From Rodentibacter haemolyticus (GTDB lineage Bacteria; Pseudomonadota; Gammaproteobacteria; Enterobacterales; Pasteurellaceae), in NCBI RefSeq assembly GCF_015356115.1, contig NZ_CP063056.1:124001-188000 (forward strand): DNA of 64,000 bases, written 5' to 3'. Below are positions 34,807 to 43,705 of the stretch, one piece after another. The notes under the pieces are model-generated. The model saw nothing but the letters and a program-made list of their open reading frames with translations, made no database searches and had not been told where the DNA came from. The translations under genes and the position numbers were made by a program. Within the stretch, counting starts at the first letter, position 1. Each line of letters opens with the position of its first letter.

Positions 34807-35418
34807 ATGTCAACACTGACTAAACTTTTATTTTCTAGTGTATTACTCGGTTCGGCCGTAAGCTCCGCCTATGCGGAAACACAATATGTAACGGAAAATC
34901 TCAATACTTATCTTCGCCGCGGTGCGGGAGATCAATTTAAGATCGCAGGTGCAATCCAATCTGGTGAACAAGTGAATGTATTGGAACGACAAGGAAAATA
35001 CAGTCTTATCCGTGACGGTAAAAACCGTGAGGCTTGGATTTTAACTTCGGAATTGACCAGCAACCCAAGCAGTAAATTGGAAAATCCTAAGCTAAAAGCA
35101 CAAATTCAGGAATTGACATTAAAACTCAATCATTTAGACAGCGACTGGCAACAACGTACCGTAGAAATGCAGCGTCGCACAAAACAATCCGAGCAACAAA
35201 GCAGTGAATTACTTGAACAAAATTCTCAGCTTAAACGTGAACTGGAAATCATCAAAAACAAAAACCGTGATTTGGAAGCGCTACTTGATGCCGGTAAGCG
35301 GGAAATTGCCATTCAATGGTTTATTTACGGGGGCTCGGTATTGGGTGTCGGTTTACTACTCGGCTTAATCATTCCGCATATTTTACCAAGACGTAAACGT
35401 CGTGATAGCTGGGGTTAA
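34807..35418 (+). CDS. SH3-domain membrane-anchored protein (YgiM/TIGR04211 family)
   Basis: The 203-residue product has a signal peptide (cut near SSAYAET), a bacterial SH3 domain (TQYVTENLNTYLRRGAGDQFKIAG to REAWILTSEL), a long coiled coil (residues about 95-160, LKAQIQELTLKLNHLD onward) and one membrane helix near the C terminus, ending in a basic RRKRRDSWG tail. E. coli YgiM has the same layout. Its role is unknown; SH3b domains often bind peptidoglycan or peptides. It precedes cca, as in other Pasteurellaceae by memory. Confidence 0.85.
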   Translation: MSTLTKLLFSSVLLGSAVSSAYAETQYVTENLNTYLRRGAGDQFKIAGAIQSGEQVNVLERQGKYSLIRDGKNREAWILTSELTSNPSSKLENPKLKAQIQELTLKLNHLDSDWQQRTVEMQRRTKQSEQQSSELLEQNSQLKRELEIIKNKNRDLEALLDAGKREIAIQWFIYGGSVLGVGLLLGLIIPHILPRRKRRDSWG

Positions 35419-35420
35419 AT

Positions 35421-35504
35421 ATTGTAGCGAATTAAATTACCGAAGACAGTACAAACAGTGCGGCAATGCAAGGTAATAGACATTTTCAAATTTAATTCAC
35501 TATA
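35421..35504. repeat. Correia-like element (copy 1)
   Basis: The right end reads, on the opposite strand, TATAGTGAATTAAATTTGAA, close to the Neisseria Correia terminal repeat TATAGTGGATTAAATTTAAA as I remember it. The left end TTGTAGCGAATTAAATTA is an inverted counterpart. The interior CCGAAGACAGTACAAACAGT resembles the Neisseria repeat text GCAGACAGTACAAATAGTAC. It is 84 bases long and abuts a terminator. Confidence 0.6.
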
Positions 35505-35537
35505 AACGCCGAGCATTCGTTCGGCGTTCTATTTTTA
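35505..35537 (+). terminator. Terminator after ygiM-like gene
   Basis: AACGCCGA (35505-35512) pairs with TCGGCGTT (35521-35528), and CTATTTTT follows. It begins directly where the Correia-like element ends and lies 18 bases before the cca start. Confidence 0.8.
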
Positions 35538-35555
35538 AGTTTTAAGGAAAAAACA

Positions 35556-36806
35556 ATGGAAATCTATTTAGTGGGCGGAGCGGTTCGAGATCAACTGTTA
35601 GGCTTACCTGTAAAAGATCGCGATTGGGTTGTCGTGGGGGCGACACCGGAAATCCTGTTATCGCAGGGTTATCAACAAGTAGGCAAAGATTTTCCTGTTT
35701 TTCTTAATCCGAAAACAAAAGAAGAATATGCACTGGCTCGAACAGAGCGTAAATCCGGCACTGGTTATAAAGGATTTATCTGTGATTTTTCACCGAAAAT
35801 CACATTAGAACAGGATCTGATTCGCCGAGATCTCACAATCAATGCAATGGCGCAAGATGCACAGGGCAATATCTACGATCCCTATCAAGGCAAAACAGAT
35901 TTAGAGAATCGCATTTTGCGCCATATCTCCCCCGCCTTTGCCGAAGATCCATTGCGTGTCTTGCGTGTTGCGCGTTTTGCGGCGCGTTTTCATCATTTAG
36001 ATTTTCAAATTGCAGCGGAAACTTTAGCCTTAATGAAACAACTCACACAAAGCGGTGAACTCTCATATTTAACGGCAGAACGTGTTTGGCTGGAAACCGA
36101 AAAAGCCTTAACTGAAAAGCACCCTGAAGTTTATTTTGAAACACTACGTAAAATCGGCGCATTGAAAGTGCTTTTTCCTGAGCTTGATGCGCTTTATGGT
36201 GTTCCTAATCCGGTGCAACATCACCCAGAAATCGATAGCTTTGTCCATTCGATGTTGGTATTGCGACAAGCTGTTAAACTCACGCAAGATCAACCCAAAC
36301 ATCATCAAAGTGCGGTTCGTTTTTCAGCAGTTTGTCATGATCTTGGCAAAGCCCTAACACCCAAAGAAATACTTCCCCACCACTATGGGCATGAAAAAGC
36401 AGGTATTAAACCTACCCGTGCGTTCTGTAAACGTTTTAAAGTACCTACCGATTATCAAGAACTCGCCGAACTGAGTTGTGAATATCACACACACATTCAC
36501 AAAGCCTTTGAACTTCGCCCCGAAACTATCATAAAGTTATTCAACCGTTTTGATGTTTGGCGTAAACCGCAACGTTTCCAAGCCTTTCTTTCGGTTTGTC
36601 TTGCCGATACCCGAGGAAGAAGCGGCTTTGAAGAACGAGAATATCCGCAAATTGACTATATCAATACGCTGTTAAATATTGCAGCCGATGTTGATGTTCA
36701 GCAGGTAATTGCCGATGGGTTTGAAAAAGAAGGGATTCGGGATGAACTCAATCGCCGTCGAATAAAAGCGGTTAAAGAGGCTCAAAAAGCCTATCAAATC
36801 CCTTAA
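35556..36806 (+). CDS. cca: Multifunctional CCA-adding tRNA nucleotidyltransferase
   Basis: This enzyme builds or repairs the CCA end of tRNAs without a template and, in the long gammaproteobacterial form, has phosphohydrolase activity. The 416-residue product has the class II head GGAVRDQLLGLP and the metal pair DRDW (Asp21, Asp23), the arginine-rich RRDLTINAMAQD motif, and a C-terminal HD domain with FSAVCHDLGKAL. The start at 35556 follows TTTAAGGAAAAAACA. It is the first of the cluster cca-lolB-ispE-prs. Confidence 0.96.
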   Translation: MEIYLVGGAVRDQLLGLPVKDRDWVVVGATPEILLSQGYQQVGKDFPVFLNPKTKEEYALARTERKSGTGYKGFICDFSPKITLEQDLIRRDLTINAMAQDAQGNIYDPYQGKTDLENRILRHISPAFAEDPLRVLRVARFAARFHHLDFQIAAETLALMKQLTQSGELSYLTAERVWLETEKALTEKHPEVYFETLRKIGALKVLFPELDALYGVPNPVQHHPEIDSFVHSMLVLRQAVKLTQDQPKHHQSAVRFSAVCHDLGKALTPKEILPHHYGHEKAGIKPTRAFCKRFKVPTDYQELAELSCEYHTHIHKAFELRPETIIKLFNRFDVWRKPQRFQAFLSVCLADTRGRSGFEEREYPQIDYINTLLNIAADVDVQQVIADGFEKEGIRDELNRRRIKAVKEAQKAYQIP

Positions 36807-36873
36807 AAACAGACTTTACTAAGCAGAGTTAACCTCTTAAAATACCCACAATTTTTTTGGCTTCTTGTAAAAT

Positions 36874-37491
36874 ATGAAATCACTTAAATTTTTGACCGCA
36901 CTTTTTATCACCGCAATGCTGGCGGCCTGCACATTCGATGCGGAACGTCCTACAAACGTACAATATCTTGAAAAAACCGATGCCACTTGGCTGCAACATT
37001 TACAAAAAATCGAGAAAATTCAGCAATATCGCGCTAAAGGGCAAATAGGCTATATTAGCCCTAAAGAACGCTTTTCCAGCCGTTTCGAATGGCAATATAA
37101 AAATCCGAAATCCTATACGCTGAAACTCTATTCTTTAATCAGTAAATCCACCCTATTAATCGAAATGCACCAACAAGGAATGACCATTTCGGATAACAAC
37201 GGTAATCAACAATCCGCACGCAATGCAAAATTACTTTTGCAAGAAATGATCGGAATGGATGTACCGCTAGAACACCTAGCCTATTGGTTAAAAGGTCAGC
37301 CTACCGGTTCCGATTACAAAGTGGGATTAAATCACTTTCTCGGTGCTTTTAATTTTCCGATTGAAAACACGACTTGGACGGCTGATTATTTAAATTATCA
37401 CGCAGAAAATGCAATGCCGGAAAATATCTTATTGAAAAATAAAAGCACTTCTCAAACCTTAAAAATTCGTGTAGATGAATGGGCTTTTTAA
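36874..37491 (+). CDS. lolB: Outer-membrane lipoprotein receptor LolB
   Basis: LolB takes lipoproteins from LolA and inserts them into the outer membrane; it is itself a lipoprotein. The lipobox is MLAAC with Cys19. The 205-residue protein has the expected mature sequence, including QYRAKGQIGYISPKERFSSRFEWQY and PLEHLAYWLKGQP. An uptake signal encodes Thr-Ala-Leu inside the signal peptide (36895-36903). Its TAA stop shares a base with the ispE start (TAATG). Confidence 0.94.
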   Translation: MKSLKFLTALFITAMLAACTFDAERPTNVQYLEKTDATWLQHLQKIEKIQQYRAKGQIGYISPKERFSSRFEWQYKNPKSYTLKLYSLISKSTLLIEMHQQGMTISDNNGNQQSARNAKLLLQEMIGMDVPLEHLAYWLKGQPTGSDYKVGLNHFLGAFNFPIENTTWTADYLNYHAENAMPENILLKNKSTSQTLKIRVDEWAF

Positions 37492-38390
37492 TGAAAACAC
37501 ATCAATTTTCTACCGCACTTTCATCACAACCGGGAAAGCCCAATCGCTTCCCCAGTCCGGCGAAACTGAATTTATTCCTTTATATTAACGGCAAATTGCC
37601 CAACGGTTACCACGAACTACAAACGCTTTTTCAATTCCTTGATTTCGGCGATTGGCTTGAAATTGCTGTGCGTGAACAAGATAACCGAATTCTTATTACC
37701 CCTGAGTTCCCAAATCTAAAAACCGAAGAGAATTTAATTTATCGCGCTGCAAAATTGTTACAAGAAAAAGCGAATATTTCAAAAGGCGCAAACATTCATT
37801 TGGAAAAAATCTTGCCGATAGGTGGCGGTGTGGGTGGCGGTTCTTCTAACGCCGCAACAACATTGGTTGCCCTAAATCATCTTTGGAATGCCGATTTATC
37901 CTTAATTGAATTAGCGAAATTAGGGTTAACTCTCGGTGCGGACGTACCGATTTTTGTACACGGACACGCAGCTTTCGCAGAAGGGGTGGGAGAAAAAATG
38001 ACATATTGTGAGCCGGCTGAAAAATGGTTCGTTGTGTTAAAGCCGGAAAGCGCAATTTCTACTGCCGCTATTTTTAATGATCCGAATTTACCACGTAACA
38101 CACCAAAGCGTTCTTTAGAAGAACTGCTTGCTTTTCCTTATCAAAACGACTGCGAAAAAATCGTTATAAATCACTATCCGGACGTTGAAAACGCCCTAAG
38201 CTGGTTGCTACAATATGCGCCGGCAAGATTGACCGGAACCGGTGCCTGCGTATTCGCCGAATTTGATCATGAAACCGATGCGCAAATATGCTTTCAGCAA
38301 AAACCACCCGAACTATTCGGTTTTATTGCGAAAGGACTCAATGTATCACCGTTACATCAACGGTTGAAACAATATAATCTTTCTAATTAA
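37491..38390 (+). CDS. ispE: 4-diphosphocytidyl-2-C-methyl-D-erythritol kinase
   Basis: IspE phosphorylates CDP-methylerythritol in the MEP route to isoprenoids. It is a GHMP kinase of 299 residues. The substrate motif KLNLFLYINGKLPNGYHEL and the ATP-binding glycine-rich loop LPIGGGVGGGSSNAATTL are intact. The ATG at 37491 overlaps the lolB stop and is preferred to the upstream in-frame ATG inside lolB. The N terminus (MKTHQFSTALSS) is longer than in E. coli and contains an uptake signal, which may have extended it. Confidence 0.95.
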   Translation: MKTHQFSTALSSQPGKPNRFPSPAKLNLFLYINGKLPNGYHELQTLFQFLDFGDWLEIAVREQDNRILITPEFPNLKTEENLIYRAAKLLQEKANISKGANIHLEKILPIGGGVGGGSSNAATTLVALNHLWNADLSLIELAKLGLTLGADVPIFVHGHAAFAEGVGEKMTYCEPAEKWFVVLKPESAISTAAIFNDPNLPRNTPKRSLEELLAFPYQNDCEKIVINHYPDVENALSWLLQYAPARLTGTGACVFAEFDHETDAQICFQQKPPELFGFIAKGLNVSPLHQRLKQYNLSN

Positions 38391-38419
38391 TCCACAACCT
38401 AACCTGAGGTCATAACAAA

Positions 38420-39367
38420 ATGCCAGACATCAAACTCTTTGCGGGTAATGCAACACCTGAACTTGCTAAACGTATTTCCGAGCGTTTATACATTTCCCTT
38501 GGTGATGCGACAGTAGGTCGTTTCAGCGATGGCGAAATTCAAGTTCAAATTAATGAAAACGTGCGTGGTGCGGATGTTTTTATCATCCAATCAACTTGTG
38601 CACCGACTAACGATAATTTAATGGAATTAATCGTAATGGTGGATGCATTACGCCGTGCTTCCGCAGGCCGGATCACCGCCGTTATTCCTTATTTCGGTTA
38701 TGCACGTCAAGATCGCCGCGTACGTTCCGCCCGTGTGCCGATCACCGCTAAAGTTGTGGCGGATATGCTTTCCACCGTAGGTATCGACCGCGTATTAACT
38801 TGCGATTTACATGCAGAACAAATCCAAGGTTTCTTTGATGTACCGGTTGATAACGTATTCGGTTCACCGGTATTAATTCACGATATTTTGAAAAAAACGG
38901 ATCTTGAAAACCCAATCGTGGTTTCTCCGGATATCGGTGGTGTCGTACGCGCCCGTGCGGTCGCAAAATTATTAAACGATACCGATATGGCGATTATCGA
39001 CAAACGCCGCCCGCACGCAAATGTGGCACAAGTTATGCACATTATCGGTGATGTTGCAGGTCGTGATTGTATTCTTGTCGATGATATGATCGACACCGGC
39101 GGAACATTATGTAAAGCGGCGGAAGCCCTAAAAGAACGCGGAGCCAAACGCGTATTTGCTTATGCGACTCACGCGGTGTTTTCCGGCTCGGCTGCGAAAA
39201 ATCTTTCAAGCGGTGCAATTGATGAAATCGTGGTAACCGACACAATCCCGCTTTCATCGGAAATAAAAAGTATCGGCAAAGTGCGTATTCTGACTCTATC
39301 TTCTATGCTTGCTGAAGCGATCCGTCGTATCAGTAACGAAGAATCCATCTCAGCGATGTTTAGCTAA
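38420..39367 (+). CDS. prs: Ribose-phosphate pyrophosphokinase
   Basis: Prs makes PRPP from ribose 5-phosphate and ATP for nucleotide, histidine and tryptophan synthesis. The 315-residue sequence is highly conserved: RVLTCDLHAEQIQGFFDVPVD with the catalytic histidine region, the flexible loop after YARQDRRVRSARVPITAK, and the PRPP loop CILVDDMIDTGGTLCKAAEAL. It lies 29 bases after ispE. An uptake-signal dyad beyond a repeat element (39534-39561) probably ends the transcript. Confidence 0.97.
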   Translation: MPDIKLFAGNATPELAKRISERLYISLGDATVGRFSDGEIQVQINENVRGADVFIIQSTCAPTNDNLMELIVMVDALRRASAGRITAVIPYFGYARQDRRVRSARVPITAKVVADMLSTVGIDRVLTCDLHAEQIQGFFDVPVDNVFGSPVLIHDILKKTDLENPIVVSPDIGGVVRARAVAKLLNDTDMAIIDKRRPHANVAQVMHIIGDVAGRDCILVDDMIDTGGTLCKAAEALKERGAKRVFAYATHAVFSGSAAKNLSSGAIDEIVVTDTIPLSSEIKSIGKVRILTLSSMLAEAIRRISNEESISAMFS

Positions 39368-39372
39368 TTTTC

Positions 39373-39521
39373 CGGTATTATATAGCTGTTGCACAAATAT
39401 TATTAAATAACGATTTCGTAGGGTGGGCAAATTTTTGCCCACCGATTCAAAGAGGGAATTTCAATGCTGGGCAACAATTTGCCCACCCTACTTTTCACAT
39501 TGTGCAACTGCTACATAATAA
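39373..39521. repeat. MITE-like palindromic repeat (copy D, GTGGGCAAA core)
   Basis: The left end GGTATTATATAGCTGTTGCA and the right end TGTGCAACTGCTACATAATA are inverted copies. The core is different from copies A, C and E: GGTGGGCAAATTTTTGCCCACC followed by GGGCAACAATTTGCCCACCC. It fills the gap between prs and the iron operon and is followed after 12 bases by an uptake-signal dyad. Confidence 0.78.
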
Positions 39522-39533
39522 TATGATTTTCTC

Positions 39534-39561
39534 AAAGTGCGGTTAAATTTGACCGCACTTT
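39534..39561. terminator. Uptake-signal dyad terminator after prs
   Basis: AAAGTGCGGT (39534-39543) and ACCGCACTTT (39552-39561) form a 10 bp stem with an 8-base loop. Inverted pairs of uptake signals commonly serve as terminators in Pasteurellaceae. Confidence 0.7.
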
Positions 39562-39626
39562 ACTCTTCTTTTTCTCCCCAACTACTCTCAAAACTTGACC
39601 CATATCACAAAATTGAAACTTCACTA

Positions 39627-39682
39627 TTGAGATTTTCTTCCTATCAATGCATAATACCGATAAATAAGAACCAATCTCATTT
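39627..39682 (+). promoter_or_regulatory. Promoter of iron operon with possible Fur site
   Basis: TTGAGA (39627-39632) and CATAAT (39650-39655) are separated by the ideal 17 bases. Immediately downstream, AATAAGAACCAATCTCATTT (39663-39682) resembles a Fur box in its right half (TCTCATTT) and less so in its left half. A Fur site here would suit an iron uptake operon. Confidence 0.55.
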
Positions 39683-39692
39683 AAGGATTCCA

Positions 39693-41585
39693 ATGTTACG
39701 TATTCTACGCTATACGTTACTGCTTATACTTTTCTTTTCTCAACCGATTTTGGCACAAGATAATTATCAACAGTGGGTATCGGATATTACCGCCCGCCTA
39801 GACAAAACTACTGCGCTACTTCAACAAAATAATCCTGATGATGCCCGTACGGAAGTACAAATGGCATATTTTGAAGTATTTGAGAATTTGGAAGGGCCGA
39901 TTCGGATTAATTTCTCTGCTCAAAAAAGTTATCAAATGGAGGCAACCTTCGGTGAAATTCGTAAAATGATCGGCGAAGGTAAGCCATTTAATGAGATTCA
40001 AGCTAAAATTGACGGTTTAAAACAAGCCTTACAACAAGTGTTGCCCGCTCTTATTGACGGACATCAACTTAATGCTGACGGACAACATAGTGTCTATCAG
40101 AACGATCAAATACTCCCCTATTGGCAACAAAATTTTAGAACCATTGACGATTTAGTTGCACAGGCTATTGAAGCGTATGAGTCGGGCGATTTTGCTAAGG
40201 CCAAACAGTCATTTCAACAAGCGCAATATGACGGCTACAAAAATTCAGAAATGGAAATGGCGATTCGTACCCATCGTTCTTCCGAACAATCAGCCGCCAT
40301 CAATCAGCAATTCTATAATTTGATTCGTTTGAGCGAACAAGCAAATCAGATGACGGAAATTGCTTATCAAAGCACGAATCTTCTACAAGATATTGAAGAT
40401 CAACTACCTAGCTTACCAACCACACGCGAAGAACAGAACATACAAAATAATACGGCACAATCAACGGAAAGCACAGAACAAGATTGGCAAAAAATTGCCG
40501 ACCAAGTAAATCAAGGTATTCAACAAGCCATTGCACTTTATGAAAAAGGCGAACAGAAAAAAGCGATTCTTTCCGTACAAGATACCTATTTTGATGTGTT
40601 TGAAAACAGTGGCATGGAAAATAAAATCGGATCCCGTGACAGTGATTTCAAATCTGAAATTGAAGGCTATTTCACGCGAATGGTCAGTTTAATGAAAGCA
40701 AATCAAGGTGATAAATTACAGGCACAAGCGGAAGGCTTAGCCCAAAACTTAGAAAAAGCCGTCAATATGTTACAGGGTGGAGAACAAAGCGACTGGTCGC
40801 TATTCCTATATAGCTTATTGATTATCTTACGTGAAGGTTTGGAAGCCCTGTTAATTGTTGCCGCTATTGTCGCCTACTTGGTAAAAAACAATCATCAAGA
40901 CAAATTGCCGACGATTCGCCAATCCGTTTATGTAGCGCTTATCGCCAGTGTCATCACGGCATTTATCTTCCAGCTTATCTTTGAAAACTCCGGTCAACAT
41001 CGTGAATTATTAGAAGGTTTTACCATGATGATTGCTGTCGTTATGCTCTTTATGATGAGCTACTGGCTCCTTTCAAAAGTGGAAGCACAAAACTGGAAAC
41101 GCTACTTAGAGGGTAAACTTTCCACTGCATTGACCACAGGATCTTTAGTCGGATTATGGCTTACCAGCTTTTTAGCAGTGTATCGTGAAGGAGCGGAGAC
41201 CGTCTTATTTTACTATGCCCTTGCCGGTGATGCCAAAAGTGCGGTCGGTTTAATTTATCTTTTCGCCGGTTTCCTTGTAGGCGCATTTCTACTGGTAATC
41301 TGCTACCTCATTATGCGCTACACCGTAGTGAAATTACCCCTTAAACCTTTCTTTATGTTTACAGGTATATTTATGTATGTGATGGCATTCGTGTTTGCCG
41401 GTAAATCGGTATTAGAACTGATTGAAGGTAAATTATTCGAGCCGACACTCATTAATAATGCACCGGAAATTTCGTGGCTCGGCATCTACCCTTATGTCGA
41501 AACCTTAGTTCCGCAAGTTATTTTAATCATCGCTGCCCTTTTTGCCTTAGTGGTGATGAAATATCAAAGTAAAAAATCCGTATAA
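39693..41585 (+). CDS. FTR1-family iron permease with periplasmic domain
   Basis: This is the inner-membrane iron permease of an FTR1/P19 ferrous-iron uptake system (FetM in E. coli, Cj1658 in Campylobacter, from memory). The 630-residue protein has a signal-type N terminus, a periplasmic helical region (about 25-350) containing two related copies of a segment, AQMAYFEVFENLEGPIR-like and VQDTYFDVFENSGMENKIG, then a seven-helix permease. The permease has the two iron-binding motifs LREGLEAL and YREGAETV. I chose ATG 39693 (AAGGATTCCA) because the promoter lies between it and an upstream GTG. It is followed by the P19 homologue after 24 bases. Confidence 0.9.
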   Translation: MLRILRYTLLLILFFSQPILAQDNYQQWVSDITARLDKTTALLQQNNPDDARTEVQMAYFEVFENLEGPIRINFSAQKSYQMEATFGEIRKMIGEGKPFNEIQAKIDGLKQALQQVLPALIDGHQLNADGQHSVYQNDQILPYWQQNFRTIDDLVAQAIEAYESGDFAKAKQSFQQAQYDGYKNSEMEMAIRTHRSSEQSAAINQQFYNLIRLSEQANQMTEIAYQSTNLLQDIEDQLPSLPTTREEQNIQNNTAQSTESTEQDWQKIADQVNQGIQQAIALYEKGEQKKAILSVQDTYFDVFENSGMENKIGSRDSDFKSEIEGYFTRMVSLMKANQGDKLQAQAEGLAQNLEKAVNMLQGGEQSDWSLFLYSLLIILREGLEALLIVAAIVAYLVKNNHQDKLPTIRQSVYVALIASVITAFIFQLIFENSGQHRELLEGFTMMIAVVMLFMMSYWLLSKVEAQNWKRYLEGKLSTALTTGSLVGLWLTSFLAVYREGAETVLFYYALAGDAKSAVGLIYLFAGFLVGAFLLVICYLIMRYTVVKLPLKPFFMFTGIFMYVMAFVFAGKSVLELIEGKLFEPTLINNAPEISWLGIYPYVETLVPQVILIIAALFALVVMKYQSKKSV

Positions 41586-41609
41586 CCTCTAAATCTAGGA
41601 GATTTTAAT

Positions 41610-42128
41610 ATGAAAAAAGCACTCATTGCGACCGCACTTAGCGCAGGTTTATTCGCTGCAAGCGCTCAAGCATTCACAGAATACCCAATCGGCGAAGCTG
41701 TTACGATGAACGGTATGGAAATCGCAGCCGTTTATTTAAAACCGATTGATATGGAACCTCGCGGTATGGGCTTACCGGCAGCAAAAGCCGATATTCACTT
41801 AGAAGCGGATATTCATTCGGTAAAAGGTAATAAAAATGGATTTGGCGATGGCGAATGGATGCCTTATCTCACCATTAACTACACTTTAGTCAATACTGAT
41901 ACCGGTGAAAAACAAGAAGGTACTTTCATGCCAATGGTTGCCGGCGATGGTCCACATTATGGTGCAAACATAAAGATGATGGGAGTGGGTAACTATAAAG
42001 TAACTTATCATATTGATCCGCCGTCAAAAGCCGGTATGCACCGCCATACGGATGAAGACACAGGTGTAGGCCGTTGGTGGAAACCTTTTGATGTCAGTTA
42101 TGAGTTTAAATTTACCGGATTGAAATAA
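41610..42128 (+). CDS. P19/FetP-like periplasmic iron-binding protein
   Basis: This is a 172-residue periplasmic protein of the P19/Tpd family, which binds copper and iron as a dimer and hands iron to the FTR1 permease. The signal peptide ends near SAQAFTEYPIGE. Metal-binding candidates are the Met and His residues in GMEIAAVYLKPIDMEPRGMGL, in LEADIHSVKGNKNGFG and in HIDPPSKAGMHRHTDEDTGVG. An uptake signal lies in the signal-peptide codons (41631-41639). A hairpin terminator follows, which could make this the most abundant product of the operon. Confidence 0.92.
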   Translation: MKKALIATALSAGLFAASAQAFTEYPIGEAVTMNGMEIAAVYLKPIDMEPRGMGLPAAKADIHLEADIHSVKGNKNGFGDGEWMPYLTINYTLVNTDTGEKQEGTFMPMVAGDGPHYGANIKMMGVGNYKVTYHIDPPSKAGMHRHTDEDTGVGRWWKPFDVSYEFKFTGLK

Positions 42129-42185
42129 TTTTTCACACCATATCCGAATATCCCTCTCTCGATTGCAAACGGGAGAGGAGAAAGA

Positions 42186-42219
42186 AAAAAGGGAAATTCA
42201 ATTATTGCTTTCCCTTTTT
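42186..42219 (+). terminator. Hairpin between P19-like gene and rest of operon
   Basis: AAAAAGGGAAA (42186-42196) pairs with TTTCCCTTTTT (42209-42219). It is a plausible partial terminator, limiting transcription of the downstream membrane genes relative to the first two. Confidence 0.7.
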
Positions 42220-42299
42220 CCAGTAAAATTGCCGAGTATAACTTCCGCCTTTCTTGTCGGAATTTGGGCAAAGAAATGTAATATCTATCTTCGTTGTTT

Positions 42300-43703
42300 A
42301 TGACCTACTTTTTCGTCTTTCTACTACAATCCCTATTGCCGGTTTCACTTTTACTCGGTGCATCTTGGGCAATAAAACAAAATGTGATTTCCCCCAAACG
42401 CCTCATTTGGTTGAGTCTTTTAGGATTGGGCAGTGGCATTTTGCTACGCCTTAATTTACCTAACGGGCAAATACCGAATCTGATTCTCACCACTGGCTTT
42501 TTAATTTCTTTCTTACTCTTTGCGCTAAGTCAACGGATAAATTCCACGATAATTACCGCCTTTTGGCAATTTACCTTAATGCTCATTGCCGGTGCAATTT
42601 GGGCGAAAGATCCCAACATTACCGTTCTAACAAACACAGATGTCATCAACACCGATTTTATTTTGAACCTAAGTGTGGTTATTTTCGGTGTGATTTTATG
42701 CTTTGCCGTCTCGGCTTGGAACTATCTCTTACTCAAACAACAAAAAACAGAGAGAAAATCCACCGCACTTTTCGCCCTTAATTTCCTGCTTTGGTTTGCC
42801 TTAGTGCTTCCACTATCGGGGGAATTATTGCTTATTTTGATGAAATTACAGATAGTTGAACTCACTAAAGAGCGGTTAAGTTTTGCGGCAAAATCAGGCA
42901 ACCTGACAACTTGGTTAAATGTAATCTGCGTAACAATAATGTTCGTTACCTTAGCAATATTTACATTTAAAACGCATTTTACACGCAAAGCACAAGCCAA
43001 AACCGTATCGGATCCGATTGAAAAGCGTAAAAAATTGGCTACAGTGCGAACTTCAAAACGAATCATTTATTGGGGATTATTTGCCGCTATTTTTATTGCG
43101 GCAAGCCAACTTTATTGGCAACAGGTGGCTTCCCGTCCACCGCAACTTTCCGAGGCCGCTCCCGTAAATCTTGATCAAGCGCAACAAGTGCATATCCCTA
43201 TTGAACAAGTGAAAGACGGTAAACTTCACCGCTTTGTATGGATCGCAGATGATGGAAAAGCCGTACGGTTTTTTATTATTAACCGCCAACCGGGAAAGCT
43301 CAGCCTTGCCGCCGTATTCGATGCCTGCTTATTATGCGGTGATCAAGGCTACGTGATGCAAGGCAATCAGGTTGTGTGCGTAGGCTGCGGCGTACATATG
43401 TTTATTCCGTCTATCGGCAAACCGGGAGGCTGTAATCCCGTGCCGATTGAAGATTGGCAACAAACGGAAAATGAGATCATCATCAGCCGCACTTCATTAG
43501 AGGACGGGTTAAATTTATTTACTACCATTATGGAAATTGAAGTGCAAGATCCCATTAGCGGTGCAAAATTAAAAAATACTCAAACGGAGCATAAATACAG
43601 TTACGAAAATCATACTTACTTCTTTGAGAATGAAAAAAATCTTGAGTTGTTCCGCGATGATCCTGAAAAATATTTAGGCAACAAAAAGGGGAAAGAGGAA
43701 TAA
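42300..43703 (+). CDS. DUF2318 membrane protein with cysteine motifs
   Basis: The 467-residue product has about seven N-terminal membrane helices, a helix near residue 260 (IIYWGLFAAIFIAASQLYW) and a periplasmic C-terminal DUF2318 domain. That domain carries CLLC and CVGC pairs plus a further Cys (GKPGGCNP), expected to bind a metal or Fe-S centre. An equivalent gene sits in the Campylobacter P19 cluster, where a redox role in iron import is assumed. No good ribosome site precedes ATG 42300 or the TTG two codons earlier, so the start is uncertain. It is two bases from the next gene, so tightly coupled. Confidence 0.82.
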   Translation: MTYFFVFLLQSLLPVSLLLGASWAIKQNVISPKRLIWLSLLGLGSGILLRLNLPNGQIPNLILTTGFLISFLLFALSQRINSTIITAFWQFTLMLIAGAIWAKDPNITVLTNTDVINTDFILNLSVVIFGVILCFAVSAWNYLLLKQQKTERKSTALFALNFLLWFALVLPLSGELLLILMKLQIVELTKERLSFAAKSGNLTTWLNVICVTIMFVTLAIFTFKTHFTRKAQAKTVSDPIEKRKKLATVRTSKRIIYWGLFAAIFIAASQLYWQQVASRPPQLSEAAPVNLDQAQQVHIPIEQVKDGKLHRFVWIADDGKAVRFFIINRQPGKLSLAAVFDACLLCGDQGYVMQGNQVVCVGCGVHMFIPSIGKPGGCNPVPIEDWQQTENEIIISRTSLEDGLNLFTTIMEIEVQDPISGAKLKNTQTEHKYSYENHTYFFENEKNLELFRDDPEKYLGNKKGKEE

Positions 43704-43705
43704 CA

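Noticed and set aside
39537..39692. Upstream GTG start for the iron permease giving 682 residues
   Set aside because: The extension would translate an uptake-signal dyad terminator and the promoter at 39627-39655. The ATG at 39693 has a good ribosome site and is followed by a signal-like sequence.
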